In this document: positions 1-11,024 of the stretch, piece after piece
How positions within the stretch are numbered: position 1 is the stretch's first letter
How the letters are laid out: every line of letters starts with the position of its first letter
Assembly (NCBI GenBank): GCA_949357655.1
Contig: CASHTG010000006.1
Location: 124,001 to 188,000, forward strand
From: Parascedosporium putredinis
Taxonomy: Eukaryota > Ascomycota > Sordariomycetes > Microascales > Microascaceae
Reading direction: 5' to 3'
DNA: 64,000 nt
The notes under the pieces: generated by a model
Database searches by the model: none
Seen by the model: only the letters and a program-made list of their open reading frames with translations
Told to the model about the DNA's origin: nothing
Translations under genes and position numbers: made by a program

Positions 1-633
1 CGGGTTCGGCACCAGTCGGGTTGCTCTTGGCGAGGAACTGGGGGATGAGGTCGGACATTTGGTCATGGTACCAGTCGGACAGAGTGAGAACCAGCTCCTC
101 GTCGTACTGGTCCCTGAAGGGGGCCTGGGGGTCATGGATGATGAGGGGACCCCTTAGACCATCAGGATACTGGCTGTGCGTGTGGGAGTGGTACCAGTAG
201 GTGCCATGTTGCTCGACCTGAAAGACTAGTTAGTCGGGAGAGAAAAGACATTTGAGATGTGATCGTCGGACAGAGTGGATGGATAGACGCACCTTGAAGC
301 GGTAGGTGAAAGAACCACCTGGAGGAATGGCGCACTGCGTCACCTGTTCCGGCCATCCATGTGCGGCGTGCCTTGCATGAACATGCCGTGAAAATGAAGC
401 GAGGTGGACTGGTTACCGAGCTCATTGTTGACGTTGACGACGATGGTGTCGCCCACGTTGGCTTCAATGGCGGGCAGGGGCCATTTGCCGTTGATGCCGA
501 TGGTGGAACGGGTAAAGGCGTTGTCGGGGTTCGCGTGGACCCAGCCGACGTTGAAGTTGTGCTCGACGATGGCGGCCCGCGCGAAGCCGATGGCGAGGGC
601 GGCAAGGCCGAGGGTGGCCCGTGAGAGGGACAT
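1..633 (-). CDS. FET3: Fet3-type multicopper ferroxidase, 5' part only
   Basis: This is the N-terminal end of a plasma-membrane multicopper oxidase that oxidises Fe(II) for uptake by its permease partner Ftr1. The ATG at 631-633 opens a clear signal peptide ([20 protein letters not shown]). Exon 1 is 293-633. An intron at 218-292 (donor GTGCGT, acceptor CAG) separates it from exon 2, which runs off the left edge at base 1. Copper-ligand motifs are visible: HFHGMF in exon 1 and WYHSHT in exon 2. One G is missing near 350-354 (MDG then PEQVTQC), which breaks the frame; this is probably a sequence error. It is divergent to FTR1 across about 900 bp, the usual arrangement for co-regulated reductive iron uptake. 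An upstream in-frame ATG at 666 would spoil the signal peptide. Identification as Fet3 rather than a laccase rests on the sequence similarity and on the Ftr1 neighbour. Confidence 0.9.
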
Positions 634-1536
634 GATGAGACAATACTCTGGAAAACTGAAATGCAAGACTACGTTTGATGAAAGAGGGAGGGGTTTAAGG
701 TTGGGCCGTCTTTGATGCAGCTATCTCGTCTCTCAAAGCGCCGCACAACTCAAACCAAGAAGGGGGAGGAGGGGCCACGAATTCGCAAGCAGCCGTTGAT
801 TTGCGCGTGGTTGTTTGTGGTTCGACCCCAAAAAAAGAAAAAAAAAACAGTGTGAGCGAGGGCGGCGCAAGTTTTGCCTCAAAGTGGAGCTGGTGAAGTT
901 GCGTATAGCTTCGGAGGAGCAAAGATTCCTTTGGAATCCTTTTGTCTAACCAGACTCGGCATCGGCGCCCGGCTCAACTTGTCGCTGCACTCACTGCACG
1001 TGTCGAGGCAATCTTATCAATCTGTGCTGATGAAGGATGCGCCCATTCGTTCAAGCGAGGGGCCCACGGGAGGAGGGGGATTTTTCTTTGGTACGGTACG
1101 GGGAGAGAAGAAAGGGGAACAAACGGTTTTCCTCCCCCAAAAACCGCGCTGAAGGTTACGTAATGCCTCGCGTGATCTTGCCTTTTGCCCACCGAGAAGC
1201 AGAAGCGACGCTTTGCCGCTATCGGACTCTCGGACGATTGCTCGGAGGAAGCAAGCACAGCCAATCAGCGGAGCCGTACGAAGGTACCCTCCTCATTTTC
1301 TTTCGTTTCGCCCAAGGCCAACACTCGACGACCCTCAATCAGGCGTGTCTTTGAATTTTCTCGCTTTCGAGGACTCGCATCGCGAAAACACCCTTTTGCG
1401 ACGACCATCACCCACTACGTCGCGCGGAACTAGGAAGATAGGTACTAGGGGCAGGGCCTGAGGTCGAAATTCTAACAGTTTGCTCCCCGCGACATCCGTA
1501 CTCGCCGACGCGAAAAGAAAAAAAGGCTCCGCAATC
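634..1536. promoter_or_regulatory. Shared divergent promoter of FET3 and FTR1
   Basis: These 903 bp separate the two start codons. Iron-uptake pairs in ascomycetes are repressed under iron sufficiency by GATA factors (SreA/SRE) that bind an ATCWGATAA-type site. I see one GATA core in reverse orientation (CTTATC at 1013-1018), but not a full SreA consensus. Polypurine runs occur around 832-848. No ORF here looks like a gene. Confidence 0.55.
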
Positions 1537-3221
1537 ATGTTGACCGACCTATTTTCCGTGCCCATCTTCCTCGTCGTCTTTCGCGAGACGCTGGAGACGG
1601 CCATCATCGTGTCCGTACTTCTCGCATTCCTGAAGCAAACGCTGCGCAGGCCGGGCGAGGAACAGCAGCTTCACAACACGTTTCGCCGACAGGTATGCGC
1701 CGCCCGGGCCCCACGTTGCGATTTTTCACCCCTTCCTTTTCTTTCATCCTCTTCTCGTGCCTCTTCGCTCATTTTCCTATTTTTTTATAACCCTCTTGAA
1801 ATTTCCCTCGTAAGTAAGTGCCATAGTTCTGATGTGCATTGTTTCAACAGGTATGGCTCGGCACGGCCGTCGGGTTCTCCATCTGCATGATCATCGCCGC
1901 CGGCATCATCGGCATCTTTACGGCTGGGGCAAGGATGCATGGGGTGAGCAAGAGTACTACTACGAGGGCATCTTCTCCCTCATCTCCTCCGTCGTCATCA
2001 CCATCATGGGCGTCGCGCTGCTGCGCATCGGGCGCATGCAGGAGAAGTGGCGCGCCAAGCTGGCCAAGGCCATCGAAGCCCCCATCACCTCCGCCGTCGG
2101 CCAGCCGTGGTTGAAGCGCGTGTTTGAAAAGTATTCCATGTTCATCCTGCCCTTCATCACGATCCTGAGGGAGGGTATCGAAGGCATCGTTTTCGTCGCT
2201 GGCGTTTCGTTTTCGGCGCCCGCGAGCGCTATCCCTCTCGCGGTGCTCGCTGGTCTATTGTTGGGAACGGCTGTCGGATACGTCATCTATATGTGAGTCG
2301 TCCCTTTTTGAGCTGAAATGTCTATCTCTTTCTTCTTTTTTATTTTTTAATTTTCTTTTGTTCTGGTTTATTTTGGACTTCGTCTCGGGGATTCATTCCA
2401 AGCTCTATTTTTGGGGGCGCGTCGGGGAGGGTCGGGGACCGGGCTCCTTTTTTCTCAGTTTTCCCCTCTTCCATCGTTTTTCTCCAACGGTGTCCCTGCC
2501 CCGCCTTTCAGATCGGGAGCGGATCCCGAACGCGCTGATACCGAGCGCGCCCCGGGAACCCGGGAAGCGGGAGATGCAGATTGCTAACAAGACACGCTTG
2601 TGTTGCAGGGGTGGTTCCATTGCCAAAATCCAGACATTCCTCGTCTTCTCGACGTGTTTCCTCTATCTGATTGCCGCTGGCCTGTTTTCTCGCGCCTTTT
2701 GGTGCTTCGAGACGCAGCAGTGGAATAAGGTTATCGGGGGTGATGCGGCGGAGCTCGGAGATGGTCCGGGATCTTACGATATCGATAGGAGTGTGTGGCA
2801 CGTTAACGTAAGTGCCAAGCGAGTCCCCTTCCCCCTATCCTTCTTTGGGCTTCTTCCCTTCTCCCATTTTTTTGGGTCCCGCACCGCAAACCCCAACTAG
2901 CTGCCCTTTTATTTTATTTTCCATGTTTCCCTTCTTTCCTCCCCGACATGGGGAATTCCCTCTACGGCACGTGCTAACCCCTTGTAGTGCTGCAGCCCCA
3001 AGCTAAATGGCGGGGGTGGATGGGGCGTCCTGAACGCCATCTTTGGTTGGACCAACTCCGCGACTTATGGGTCGGTTATCTCCTACAACCTGTACTGGGC
3101 AGTGGTGATTTCGGCGTTCGTCGTCTTGAGATACCGGGAAGCCCACGGCGGGGTTGCCCTTCCGCAAGATTCGAATTCCTTCGCCATCACCCTGCGGAGA
3201 GTGAGGACCCACCACGACTAA
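1537..3221 (+). CDS. FTR1: High-affinity iron permease Ftr1
   Basis: This multi-pass plasma-membrane permease takes Fe(III) produced by Fet3. There are four exons: 1537-1692, 1851-2292, 2609-2807 and 2988-3221, giving about 343 residues. The two REXXE iron-binding motifs are present: RETLE near residue 17 in the first helix and REGIE in exon 2. The C-terminal segment has the conserved GGGGWG and [16 protein letters not shown] stretch. One T is missing in the run at 1917-1919, where GIIGIF should continue into YGWGKDAWG; restoring it gives an open frame and an exon sum divisible by three. The gene is divergent from FET3, which supports the function. The protein is slightly shorter at the C-terminus than many Ftr1 proteins. 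Confidence 0.94.
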
Positions 3222-4616
3222 ACGACGAGAGAGGGGTGGCCAAAGGGGTGCCAGCAAATCCAAGGCACGCGGCATACGCTAGATCTTGTCTTGTCTGTTT
3301 TCCATCTGGCATTTTCCATGTACATACCATGCATACATAGCATTTTGTTTCCTTTTTTTTGGCGCCGCGATATGCTTTACTCCATTAAAGATAGCTCCTC
3401 AATGTGGAATCGGCCTTGCAGCTTCTTCACCTTGATAGTCCACAGGGGTTCTAGGGGTGAGAGGGGTGGCTTCGAGAGCCAGCAATGGCGTGCAGCGGGA
3501 GTTTCTCCGCACTTGGTTAATAACACTATTCTCTGCCTTCTACCGCCATCAGACTACATCACATTGCGAGGCGAGCGAGGCGGCTTTCGGTGCACTCCCC
3601 TCGGCCGGGCTGCATGGCTCGTCTGTGCATCGAGTGCGAAGTTGGAGATCTTGCCCCTGTCCCGCGTCGCACAATGCTCGACGAGTTGAGCATAGAGGTA
3701 GCACCAGACAAAAAGTCACTTCGCCAACATGCGACTGTGACTTGATACCCATCTCATCCGTATGCCCGACCATCCTTTGCATCATTCATCCATGTTTCCA
3801 GTTCTCCAACATCTCGCAAGAATGCCCACCCTCCCGCAGAAAAGAAATGTACAAGCAAAGGGAGGGAGGGGAATGGAACTACCCCTTTGGAAAAGATGAG
3901 CAAAAAGAAATACTAGTAAAAATGGTAACAAAAAGAAAGAAAAAGGGGTGTGCAGACGGCAAAGGCGTGTCGACCTCTATCTACCCTGCTGCGTAGACTT
4001 GGGGCGGCCAAAGAGTGCGACACCAGAACGGAGCTATTAGGTTCGAGCCAAAATTCGGTAACAATATGCCGAACCCCTCCCTTTCCACATGGATCAGCGT
4101 ACTTGTCCACAATCGGCCACCCCAACTCCACCTTGGAAGTACCGAAGACAAGCGCAAAAAAGGGGAGGGGTGTGGCGCGGGTGATTTCTGAGGGGGTGAG
4201 CTGGATTTCGTCGCCTCCGCAAAGCATTGAACGTACGCATTCCCCGGGGCAACAGGTCCAAAGGGGGAGGGGATCGAGCAAGCACCCTTTTTCGTTTTCT
4301 GGTGTTGGTGGGACGGGAACCGTATACGAAACAATTGCCTGTACCTCTGCCGCAGGTGGGGGTGTGGGTGGTAGGACGGTTCATTGCTTCGTTCGGCAAG
4401 TGGAAGTGTCAAAGACCGTGAAGCAGACGATGGTATAAAGCTATCGGTTCCCCCTCCTCAGGACAACAGCTCTTTTCATTCTCCATCACATCATCCTCCT
4501 TTCCTCTCCTCTTCTCTCCATCCCTTTGTTTGAATCGTCGAGCACCGTCTTCGACCTCTCGTCACCGAATCTACATCTTCACAGCTCCCCACAGCAAGAA
4601 AACACACATCGCCAAT
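3222..4616. other. Intergenic, FTR1 to FDH, with TATA box
   Basis: No gene was recognised. The ORFs here overlap on both strands and look like nothing known. A TATAAA at 4434-4439 lies about 180 bp before the formate dehydrogenase start. The CT-rich tract 4480-4560 after it is typical of a fungal core promoter and 5' leader. Confidence 0.5.
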
Positions 4617-6537
4617 ATGGTATGGTATCCCCTCCTCTCACGAGCACCCCCGCTCTCGCCCTGTCTTCCTTCTTCCAAGCTTGTGGCCCATGGCTCGAGG
4701 GCATGGCGTAGCTATGCAGCTATCCTGCTCAGCTCATCGAGTCAAACGGTGTCCCAAGTCCGACTGAGGCTCAATGCAGCTCGAATCGCTTTGCTAACGA
4801 TCATGGTGTCCAACAGGTCAAGGTTCTCCTCGTTCTCTATGACGGTGGCAGGCACGCCGAGGAGGTGAGTTTATTCCCCGCAAGAAGCTCAATTTGTCGT
4901 TTCCACGCATCATCCGTCTCTCCGACATTCGTTTCCCCACATCATCATAGCCCACACATCTCAAAAAAGGCTGGCAAGTGCCTTAAAAAGCTTTCCTCCC
5001 CTTCCCTCCCTTCCCAGACGTCGCGGTCGCGAAACCATCAGCTTCCCTGGCAGCTGCCCTGGTGGTGGGGTAATCCGCCGCACGACGCGGGACAGGGCAG
5101 TGCGGGGTAGAATTCTCACGCCCCCTTGAACGTAACATCCCCAGCGACGCTTGATCTGGCGCTAGGCAGTTTTTAGCGCTTAGCTCGGTCGTTCGGGGGT
5201 TTGAGTTTTACGGGATCTCTTCGGCGTTCGGAGTCTGCCCCGCACTGCAACTGGACTGGCCTGGAGGGGGAGGACGGGACCAAAGGAAGAGAGCCCTTCA
5301 GCTGGGACTGCTACTACTCGCCCCCACACCCTTTTGCTGCGAACCATTGCGACTAACCTTGTTCTCCCTACCAAGGTCCCTGAGCTTCTCGGAACCACTG
5401 AGAATGAGCTTGGTCTCCGCAAGTGGCTCGAGGATGCCGGCCACACTCTCGTCACCACCTCCGACAAGGAGGGCGAGAACTCAAGTTCGACCAGGAGCTC
5501 GTAGACGCCGAGGTCATCATCACCACTCCGTAAGTGCCCGTCTCTCTCATCCGGCCCTCGCGGCACGGGCTCAAGGATAAAAAATAAAAACAAGAAACCA
5601 AATGGATGATGGAAATACATGCTAACATGTGACCTCCCTCCCTTTTCCAGCTTCCACCCCGGATACCTCAACGCCGAGCGTCTCGCCAAGGCCAAGAACC
5701 TCAAGATCGCCATCACCGCCGGTATCGGCTCCGACCACATTGACCTCAACGTCGCCAACAAGACCAACGGCGGCGTCACCGTCGCCGAGGTCACCGGCTC
5801 CAACGTCGTCTCCGTCGCCGAGCACGTGCTCATGACCATCCTCGTCCTCGTTCGCAACTTCGTCCCCGCCCACGAGATGATTGAGCGCGGTGACTGGAAC
5901 GTCGCCGAGGCCGCCAAGAACGAGTACGATCTCGAGGGCAAGGTCGTCGGCACCGTCGGCGCCGGCCGCATTGGCGAGCGCGTCCTCCGCCGCCTCAAGC
6001 CCTTTGACTGCGGCGAGCTCCTCTACTACGATTACCAGGGCCTCTCCGCCGAGGTCGAGAAGGACATTGGCTGCCGCCGCGTCGCCACCGTCGAGGAGCT
6101 CGTCGCCCAGTGCGACGTCGTCACCATCAACTGCCCCCTCCACGAGACCACCCTCGGCCTCTTCAACAAGGACCTCATCGCCAAGATGAAGCCCGGCTCC
6201 TGGCTCGTCAACACCGCCCGCGGCGCCATCGTCGTCAAGGAGGACGTCGCCGAGGCCCTCAAGAGCGGCCACCTCCGCGGCTACGGTGGTGACGTCTGGT
6301 TCCCCAGCCCGCGCCCCAGGACCACCCCTGCGCTACGCCAAGAACCCCTTCGGCGGCGGCAACGCCATGGTGCCCCACGTCTCCGGTACCTCGATCGACG
6401 CCCAGAAGCGCTATGCCGCCGGTGTCAAGAGCATCCTCGACAGCTACTTCTCCGGTCGCCACGACTACAGGCCTGAGGACTTGATCGTCTACAAGGGCGA
6501 CTACGCCACCAGGGCCTACGGCGAGAGGAACAAATAA
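4617..6537 (+). CDS. FDH: NAD-dependent formate dehydrogenase
   Basis: This enzyme oxidises formate to CO2 with NAD+. It belongs to the D-2-hydroxyacid dehydrogenase superfamily. The coding part of exon 1 is only the ATG (4617-4619). The other exons are 4817-4864, 5376-5529 and 5651-6537, giving about 364 residues ([12 protein letters not shown] start). Visible family features are the GTTENELG segment, the Rossmann loop [18 protein letters not shown], the NTARGAIV segment, and the catalytic His region around MVPHVSGTS. Three bases are missing, each in a short C run: near 5481 (ENSKFDQ), at 6302-6305 (DVWFPQPAP) and at 6325-6328 (DHPLRYA). The intron before exon 3 ends in an unusual AAG. There is no mitochondrial presequence, unlike some Aspergillus homologues, so a cytosolic location is inferred. 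Confidence 0.96.
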
Positions 6538-6971
6538 ATGCAGAAAACCAGTAATGACATGACAAACAAAACGAGCATGACCAAGGGACAGAAAATTGGG
6601 GGAGTAGTCAGTCTCTGGAGGGCAGTGTATAATTAGGCTGCTTGATTCATCAGGCGCGATTACTATTAATGAATGCAAACGGAATCTTGATTTTTGATGA
6701 CATGCAATTCTCTCCCTTTGTTTGTTTCTGTTGCCTTTTGTTTATTTTCATCATCCTCCTGTGACGATTGGCAGCGATTAGGCGGCAGCCTAGTAAGCGT
6801 AGTGCGTCCTTGGGTATCCCCACCGTTTGGATTCTTATTCAAGTTGAATAGGTCCCTGAGGACGAGGGTTATTGCTCCCCGCAACCTCCTTGCTTACCCC
6901 GCTTCCTTGGTGCAAAAGGAAATATAGTAGTCTTCAGATCATCTACGAATCAAGCCAGGCCAGCATCAACG
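6538..6971. other. Intergenic, FDH to deaminase
   Basis: This is the FDH 3' flank and the short promoter of the deaminase gene. Nothing was recognised beyond T-rich tracts. Confidence 0.4.
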
Positions 6972-7605
6972 ATGACGTTGGAGCCGAATAGCTCCCAGCA
7001 GGCGGGTGAGTTCGCATCCAAGTTGATGGAACTCACCGACGCGCACCTCTTGCCTCTCCTACCAGAGTGCATCGCCCAGGGCCACACCCCTTTGGGGCGG
7101 GCATCTTCCGGAAGTCCGACTTCTCCCCGTGGCGGTGTCCAGCAACAAGGACCTGGAGTCGCCCGTCCTGCACGCGGAAGTCAACTGCATAAACCAGTTT
7201 TTCAAGCTGCCGGAACCCGCGCGCCCGTCCGTGGACGACGCCCTCTTCATCTCGACCCACGAACCGTGCTCCATGTGCCTAAGCGCGCTGGCCTGGGCCA
7301 ACGTGAAAACCGTGTACTTCACATTCACGCACCAGGATACCAGGGACAAGCTCGGCATGAATGAGGACATTGATATCATTGAAGAACTCTTCCTCGACCG
7401 AGGGGATCGAGAGGCGGCAGGATCGGAAACAGATGGGCCCCGGTATAATAGACGAAACAAGTTCTTTACTGCGGCTCCGATTAGTAGCCTCTTCGACGCA
7501 GTGGCAGATGAGACCCTCAAAGATGGGCTAAAGGATAGAATGAACCAGCTACAAAAGGCCATGCTTTCCGCGTCTAGTACTCTACAGACAACGGGCAAAG
7601 ACTGA
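6972..7605 (+). CDS. Cytidine/deoxycytidylate deaminase-like protein
   Basis: This is a zinc-dependent deaminase of the CMP/dCMP type, and it appears to be a single exon of about 211 residues. The zinc and catalytic motif HAEVNC and the second motif PCSMC are both present, in the order and at the spacing of this family. Reaching them in frame from the ATG at 6972 needs two missing bases, a G in the run 7094-7097 (HTPLGAGIF) and a C in the run 7125-7128 (DFSPVAV); both are homopolymers. The C-terminal third, after the deaminase core, is not recognised. The substrate cannot be read from the sequence. The convergent neighbour is a nucleobase permease, which suggests pyrimidine salvage. Confidence 0.8.
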
Positions 7606-7755
7606 TTGGGGTATTTAACTAGAATATTATATAGGCGCCGCCTCAGTAGCTAGTTTCGAAAACTCAACATCAAAAATCCGCTCTGCACGCTTCGTATCCT
7701 TCCCATGTCCACGAACTATCGTGGTACACACTGTGCCAAGATATGGCTCTATTCT

Positions 7756-9594
7756 CTACAACGAGGGAACCTTGGTCTTGGTCATACCATCTCCCGCATC
7801 GTCATCGTACCCCATCTTTCCGCTCTCTTCATCCCTGTCCTGGCTGCTGTAGTTATACGCCACGTGAACCTCGTCCATTTCATTGCCAACTTCCATCCAC
7901 TTGTCGCTGGTAGCAGGAATGGGGAAAGCCGTGCAGAGCCCCCAGTAGACCCCGGACGACACAATGAAACCGCCAAAAAAGTTAACGTTGTACAGATAGA
8001 CTGCGCCAATTGGCACGTCTCTTCCAATGGCCCCCGCAAAGCCAACAACGTTGATCAGGATTCCGGATATGTACGCCGCATAAGCACGCCAATGAATGCC
8101 ATACGTGAAGAAATACGGGCCCGTGCTCCGTGCGTCGTAGAGCGCCCGGACATCGAGAAATCCTTTCCGAACCAGATAATAGTCCGAGATCATCACGCCC
8201 GCGATGGAGCTGAGAAACACGCTATAGGACGAAAGATAGAGAGTGAATTGATTCGACGAGGTGAGCAGGGTGTAAGGGCACATGGCGAGGCCGATGGCGG
8301 CGCAGATGTAGCCTCCGCGACGGATATTGAGGTATCGGGGTAGCAGCGCAGTCATGTCCGTGCCGGCGGAGACGGAGTTGGCAGCAATATTGGTGCCCAA
8401 TTGGGCAAGCGAGAAGGCGGCGGCAATAACAAACACACCGAAGCGCTGGCCGGAGCCGCCGTCGTCAATGTACCTCTCGAGCAAGGTCAACGGATCCCAG
8501 ATGGGGCCATCTTCCGACGGGTATATCAAAACGGAGGCCGAGGACACCACAATCCCGATAAAGGAAGTGACGGCAAATCCTACGGGGATCGTGATGAACT
8601 GAGACCACAGAGCATCCTTGGGCTTCGCGGCGAATCTGGTAAAGTCCGGATCGTTGACGATCAGCGTCGCAAAGTTGGCGATGGACGACATGACGCCCTT
8701 GACGAATTCCCAGGCCAAGTCGCTTCCGTGAATGGTGGCTTTTGGCGCACAATCGGCCCGATTCCGCCAGCACGGACGACCGTCCATATCAAGAACGCGA
8801 TTCCCGCGACGGGCACGAAGTAGGATTTGACGGTGAAGAGATGGCGGATCGTGTGCACGGGAAACCAGATGGCGGGGAGCGAGCAGAACCAGAAGATGAA
8901 GAAGGAAACCCAGTCGGCGGTGGTGGTTCCCGAGCTTTCGGAAAAGGTGTTGGGGATTGTGTTTCGGTCCTGGAGGTGAGGGGCAAGGACTTTTAGCAAA
9001 TGCCATGACTGCATAGGAAAAAAGGAAAAAGGAAAAATAAGCAGGAGTTTAATGGTGGTGGGGAGTGATTTACCCAAGCTTTCCAAATCGACCGGATCAT
9101 GATGTAGACGCAGTGACCGCCGATATACGACTGGACGCCATACCATACGCAAGCTACCACGGCGCGCATGCCACCATCATAATTAGCCAAGCCCAGCTTC
9201 AAGCGGCACCCAAAGAGCAAAACTTACCCATCGCAGCGCGGTTGAAAACCGGCCAAAAGCTACCCCAGATCCCAAAGGACGACCTGCTCACGACAGGGAA
9301 GCCGATGTGGTAGACGGCGCCGATGCGACCCGTCATGCAGATGAAGCAGCCGGCGATGGCGTACCCGATCCATACGCACAACCACGCCTGCCACCACGAC
9401 AGGCCGCCAACGATCATGGAGGAGGAGATCATCCAGGTGTTGATGTTGAACGAGTCGGCGATCCAAAAGGCCACGAAATTCCACGGGCCCCACTGGCGGC
9501 GGGCGGGCTCGACGGGTTTGAGGTCATGGTTGACCAGCTTGGGGTGCGCGTCAGCAATTTGAGCCATCATGACGGTGCGCTGGGGGTCCGCCAT
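7756..9594 (-). CDS. NCS1-family uracil/allantoin-type permease
   Basis: This is a 12-helix plasma-membrane symporter of the Fur4/Dal4/Fui1 branch of NCS1. The exons are 9228-9594, 9074-9153 and 7756-9008. With one missing base restored in the T run at 8740-8743 (IVRQK then ATIHGSD), the sum is 1701 nt, or 566 residues. Family features include the N-terminal [20 protein letters not shown] segment, [16 protein letters not shown], the [10 protein letters not shown] segment of exon 2, and [10 protein letters not shown] near the C-terminus. The substrate (uracil, uridine, allantoin or thiamine-like) is not decidable. The gene converges on the deaminase, with 150 bp between their stop codons. Confidence 0.9.
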
Positions 9595-11024
9595 AGTGGG
9601 CGGTGATGGTGGTGGAGAAGGAGGTGATTTTTACCATTAACTGAGCTGACGACAGCCCAGGTTCCGTCTCGCATGCCAGTTTACTCCCCAACGCCTTGGC
9701 TTTCCTCCCTATCGACATGGCTCGGTATATATATACGTGTTAATGGAGAAGGGGGAATGAAATTGCTCGTGAGACTCCGGCCAAAGTATGACTCGGGATG
9801 CAGCACGGGACGCCGCGTTTTCCTTTCTTTTCCCAGACTGTTGGGAGACTAGCTGTGCAGGAGGCAGCCGTCTTTCTCGGCGGCACAGGATTGAATGTCC
9901 GTGAGTGAAGTAGCAAAAGCATGTTCGAAAAAAAAAAAAAAAGAAGAGGTGGCAAGGCGCGACATAAAAACAGCTCCGTGCCCCCTTCTCCTCAAACTAT
10001 CTCTAGGAATGGCGAAGATGTTCAATAGATTGTCCAATCACTATCCAAATGGATATCAGCTGCATTGTACGACACCATCCTCTGCAATGGAGTGCGGAGA
10101 TAACATGTGCGTGCGGTGCTGAAGTCGGCCCTTGCCGGGGATCCTGGAATGGGTAGAGCAGAAACGAGTTGTAGCACAATTGATCCATCCACCATTGTTT
10201 CTTGTGTCTACATTATTGTAACCTCGATCCTGAGCTGTGGCCACCCGGCATCTAACAATACACATTCTTTGGATTGAAAACTGTAATATTCAACAACTAA
10301 ACCTTTAATTCCCCCAGCTACAAGGTAGATTGGAAGCAGAGCAAAGCGTGGACCACGGTGCCCCACAACCGGACCAGAAGCGACGCCCACTCGAGTTCCT
10401 CGGCGACAACATCAATCGGGCCATGCGACGTTACTCTAGAGATATCTTTTGTTTTTCTAGTTGATATTGGTTTCTCCAACTGTGAACCCACTTTCATCCG
10501 TCATCCCATTTGGTGCAAGCGCCACTGATATGCACCACATATGATTGGGTCTCTTTGGCTTATCTCGTCATCTTATCAGCCATGATCCTTTGGGGTCCGA
10601 CACTGCACCACCCCGGCCTCCAACAACGTTAGAATAGCACATTGTTGCCCACGGGTCCTTGGCAAAACTGTGGGGGTCCCAACCACCTCCGAGATATCAA
10701 GGGCGATATGGCAGTAATCCTTCTCCCAACATGGAGGTGCTTCCGGGATAAGGATGATCCGGGTCGGCCATCGCCGACCGATACGATAACCCTTTGTCAA
10801 GTGTGCCTTGGATAGCAGAGATAACCTTTTTTCCCTCATTCCTTCGGTGACACCAAAAGTCCAAACCGGAGCAAGTAGCTATCGAATGCGGGGAAAATTA
10901 TATTCATATGTTGAAGTGGGGAACAAGAATGAGATAGAGTAAGCAAACACTCTTGTCCTACACTAGACTGAGCGCTGCAAAGAATCTCTCGTTCATTCAA
11001 GATAGACGAGAGCGAAACTAAATA
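9595..11024. other. Intergenic between permease and SDR
   Basis: No supported gene is present. A poly-A run lies at about 9929-9942. The minus-strand ORF 10576-10839 weakly recalls the tail of a class II hydrophobin but lacks the cysteine pattern, so it was rejected. Confidence 0.4.
9726..9735 (-). promoter_or_regulatory. TATA box of the NCS1 permease
   Basis: A perfect (TA)5 lies 132 bp upstream of the permease ATG, in a plausible core-promoter position. Confidence 0.5.

Noticed and set aside
1537..3221. Programmed ribosomal frameshift in FTR1 and other genes
   Set aside because: The same kind of one-base loss occurs in about 19 unrelated genes and at varied sites, so sequence error explains it better.
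5622..6272. Minus-strand 216-codon acidic frame inside FDH
   Set aside because: It is antisense to a strongly conserved FDH exon, and its codon pattern follows that exon.
10576..10839. Resemblance to the C-terminal part of a class II hydrophobin (QQCAILTLLEAGVVQC)
   Set aside because: The eight-cysteine pattern is absent even when lost bases are considered, and there is no signal peptide.
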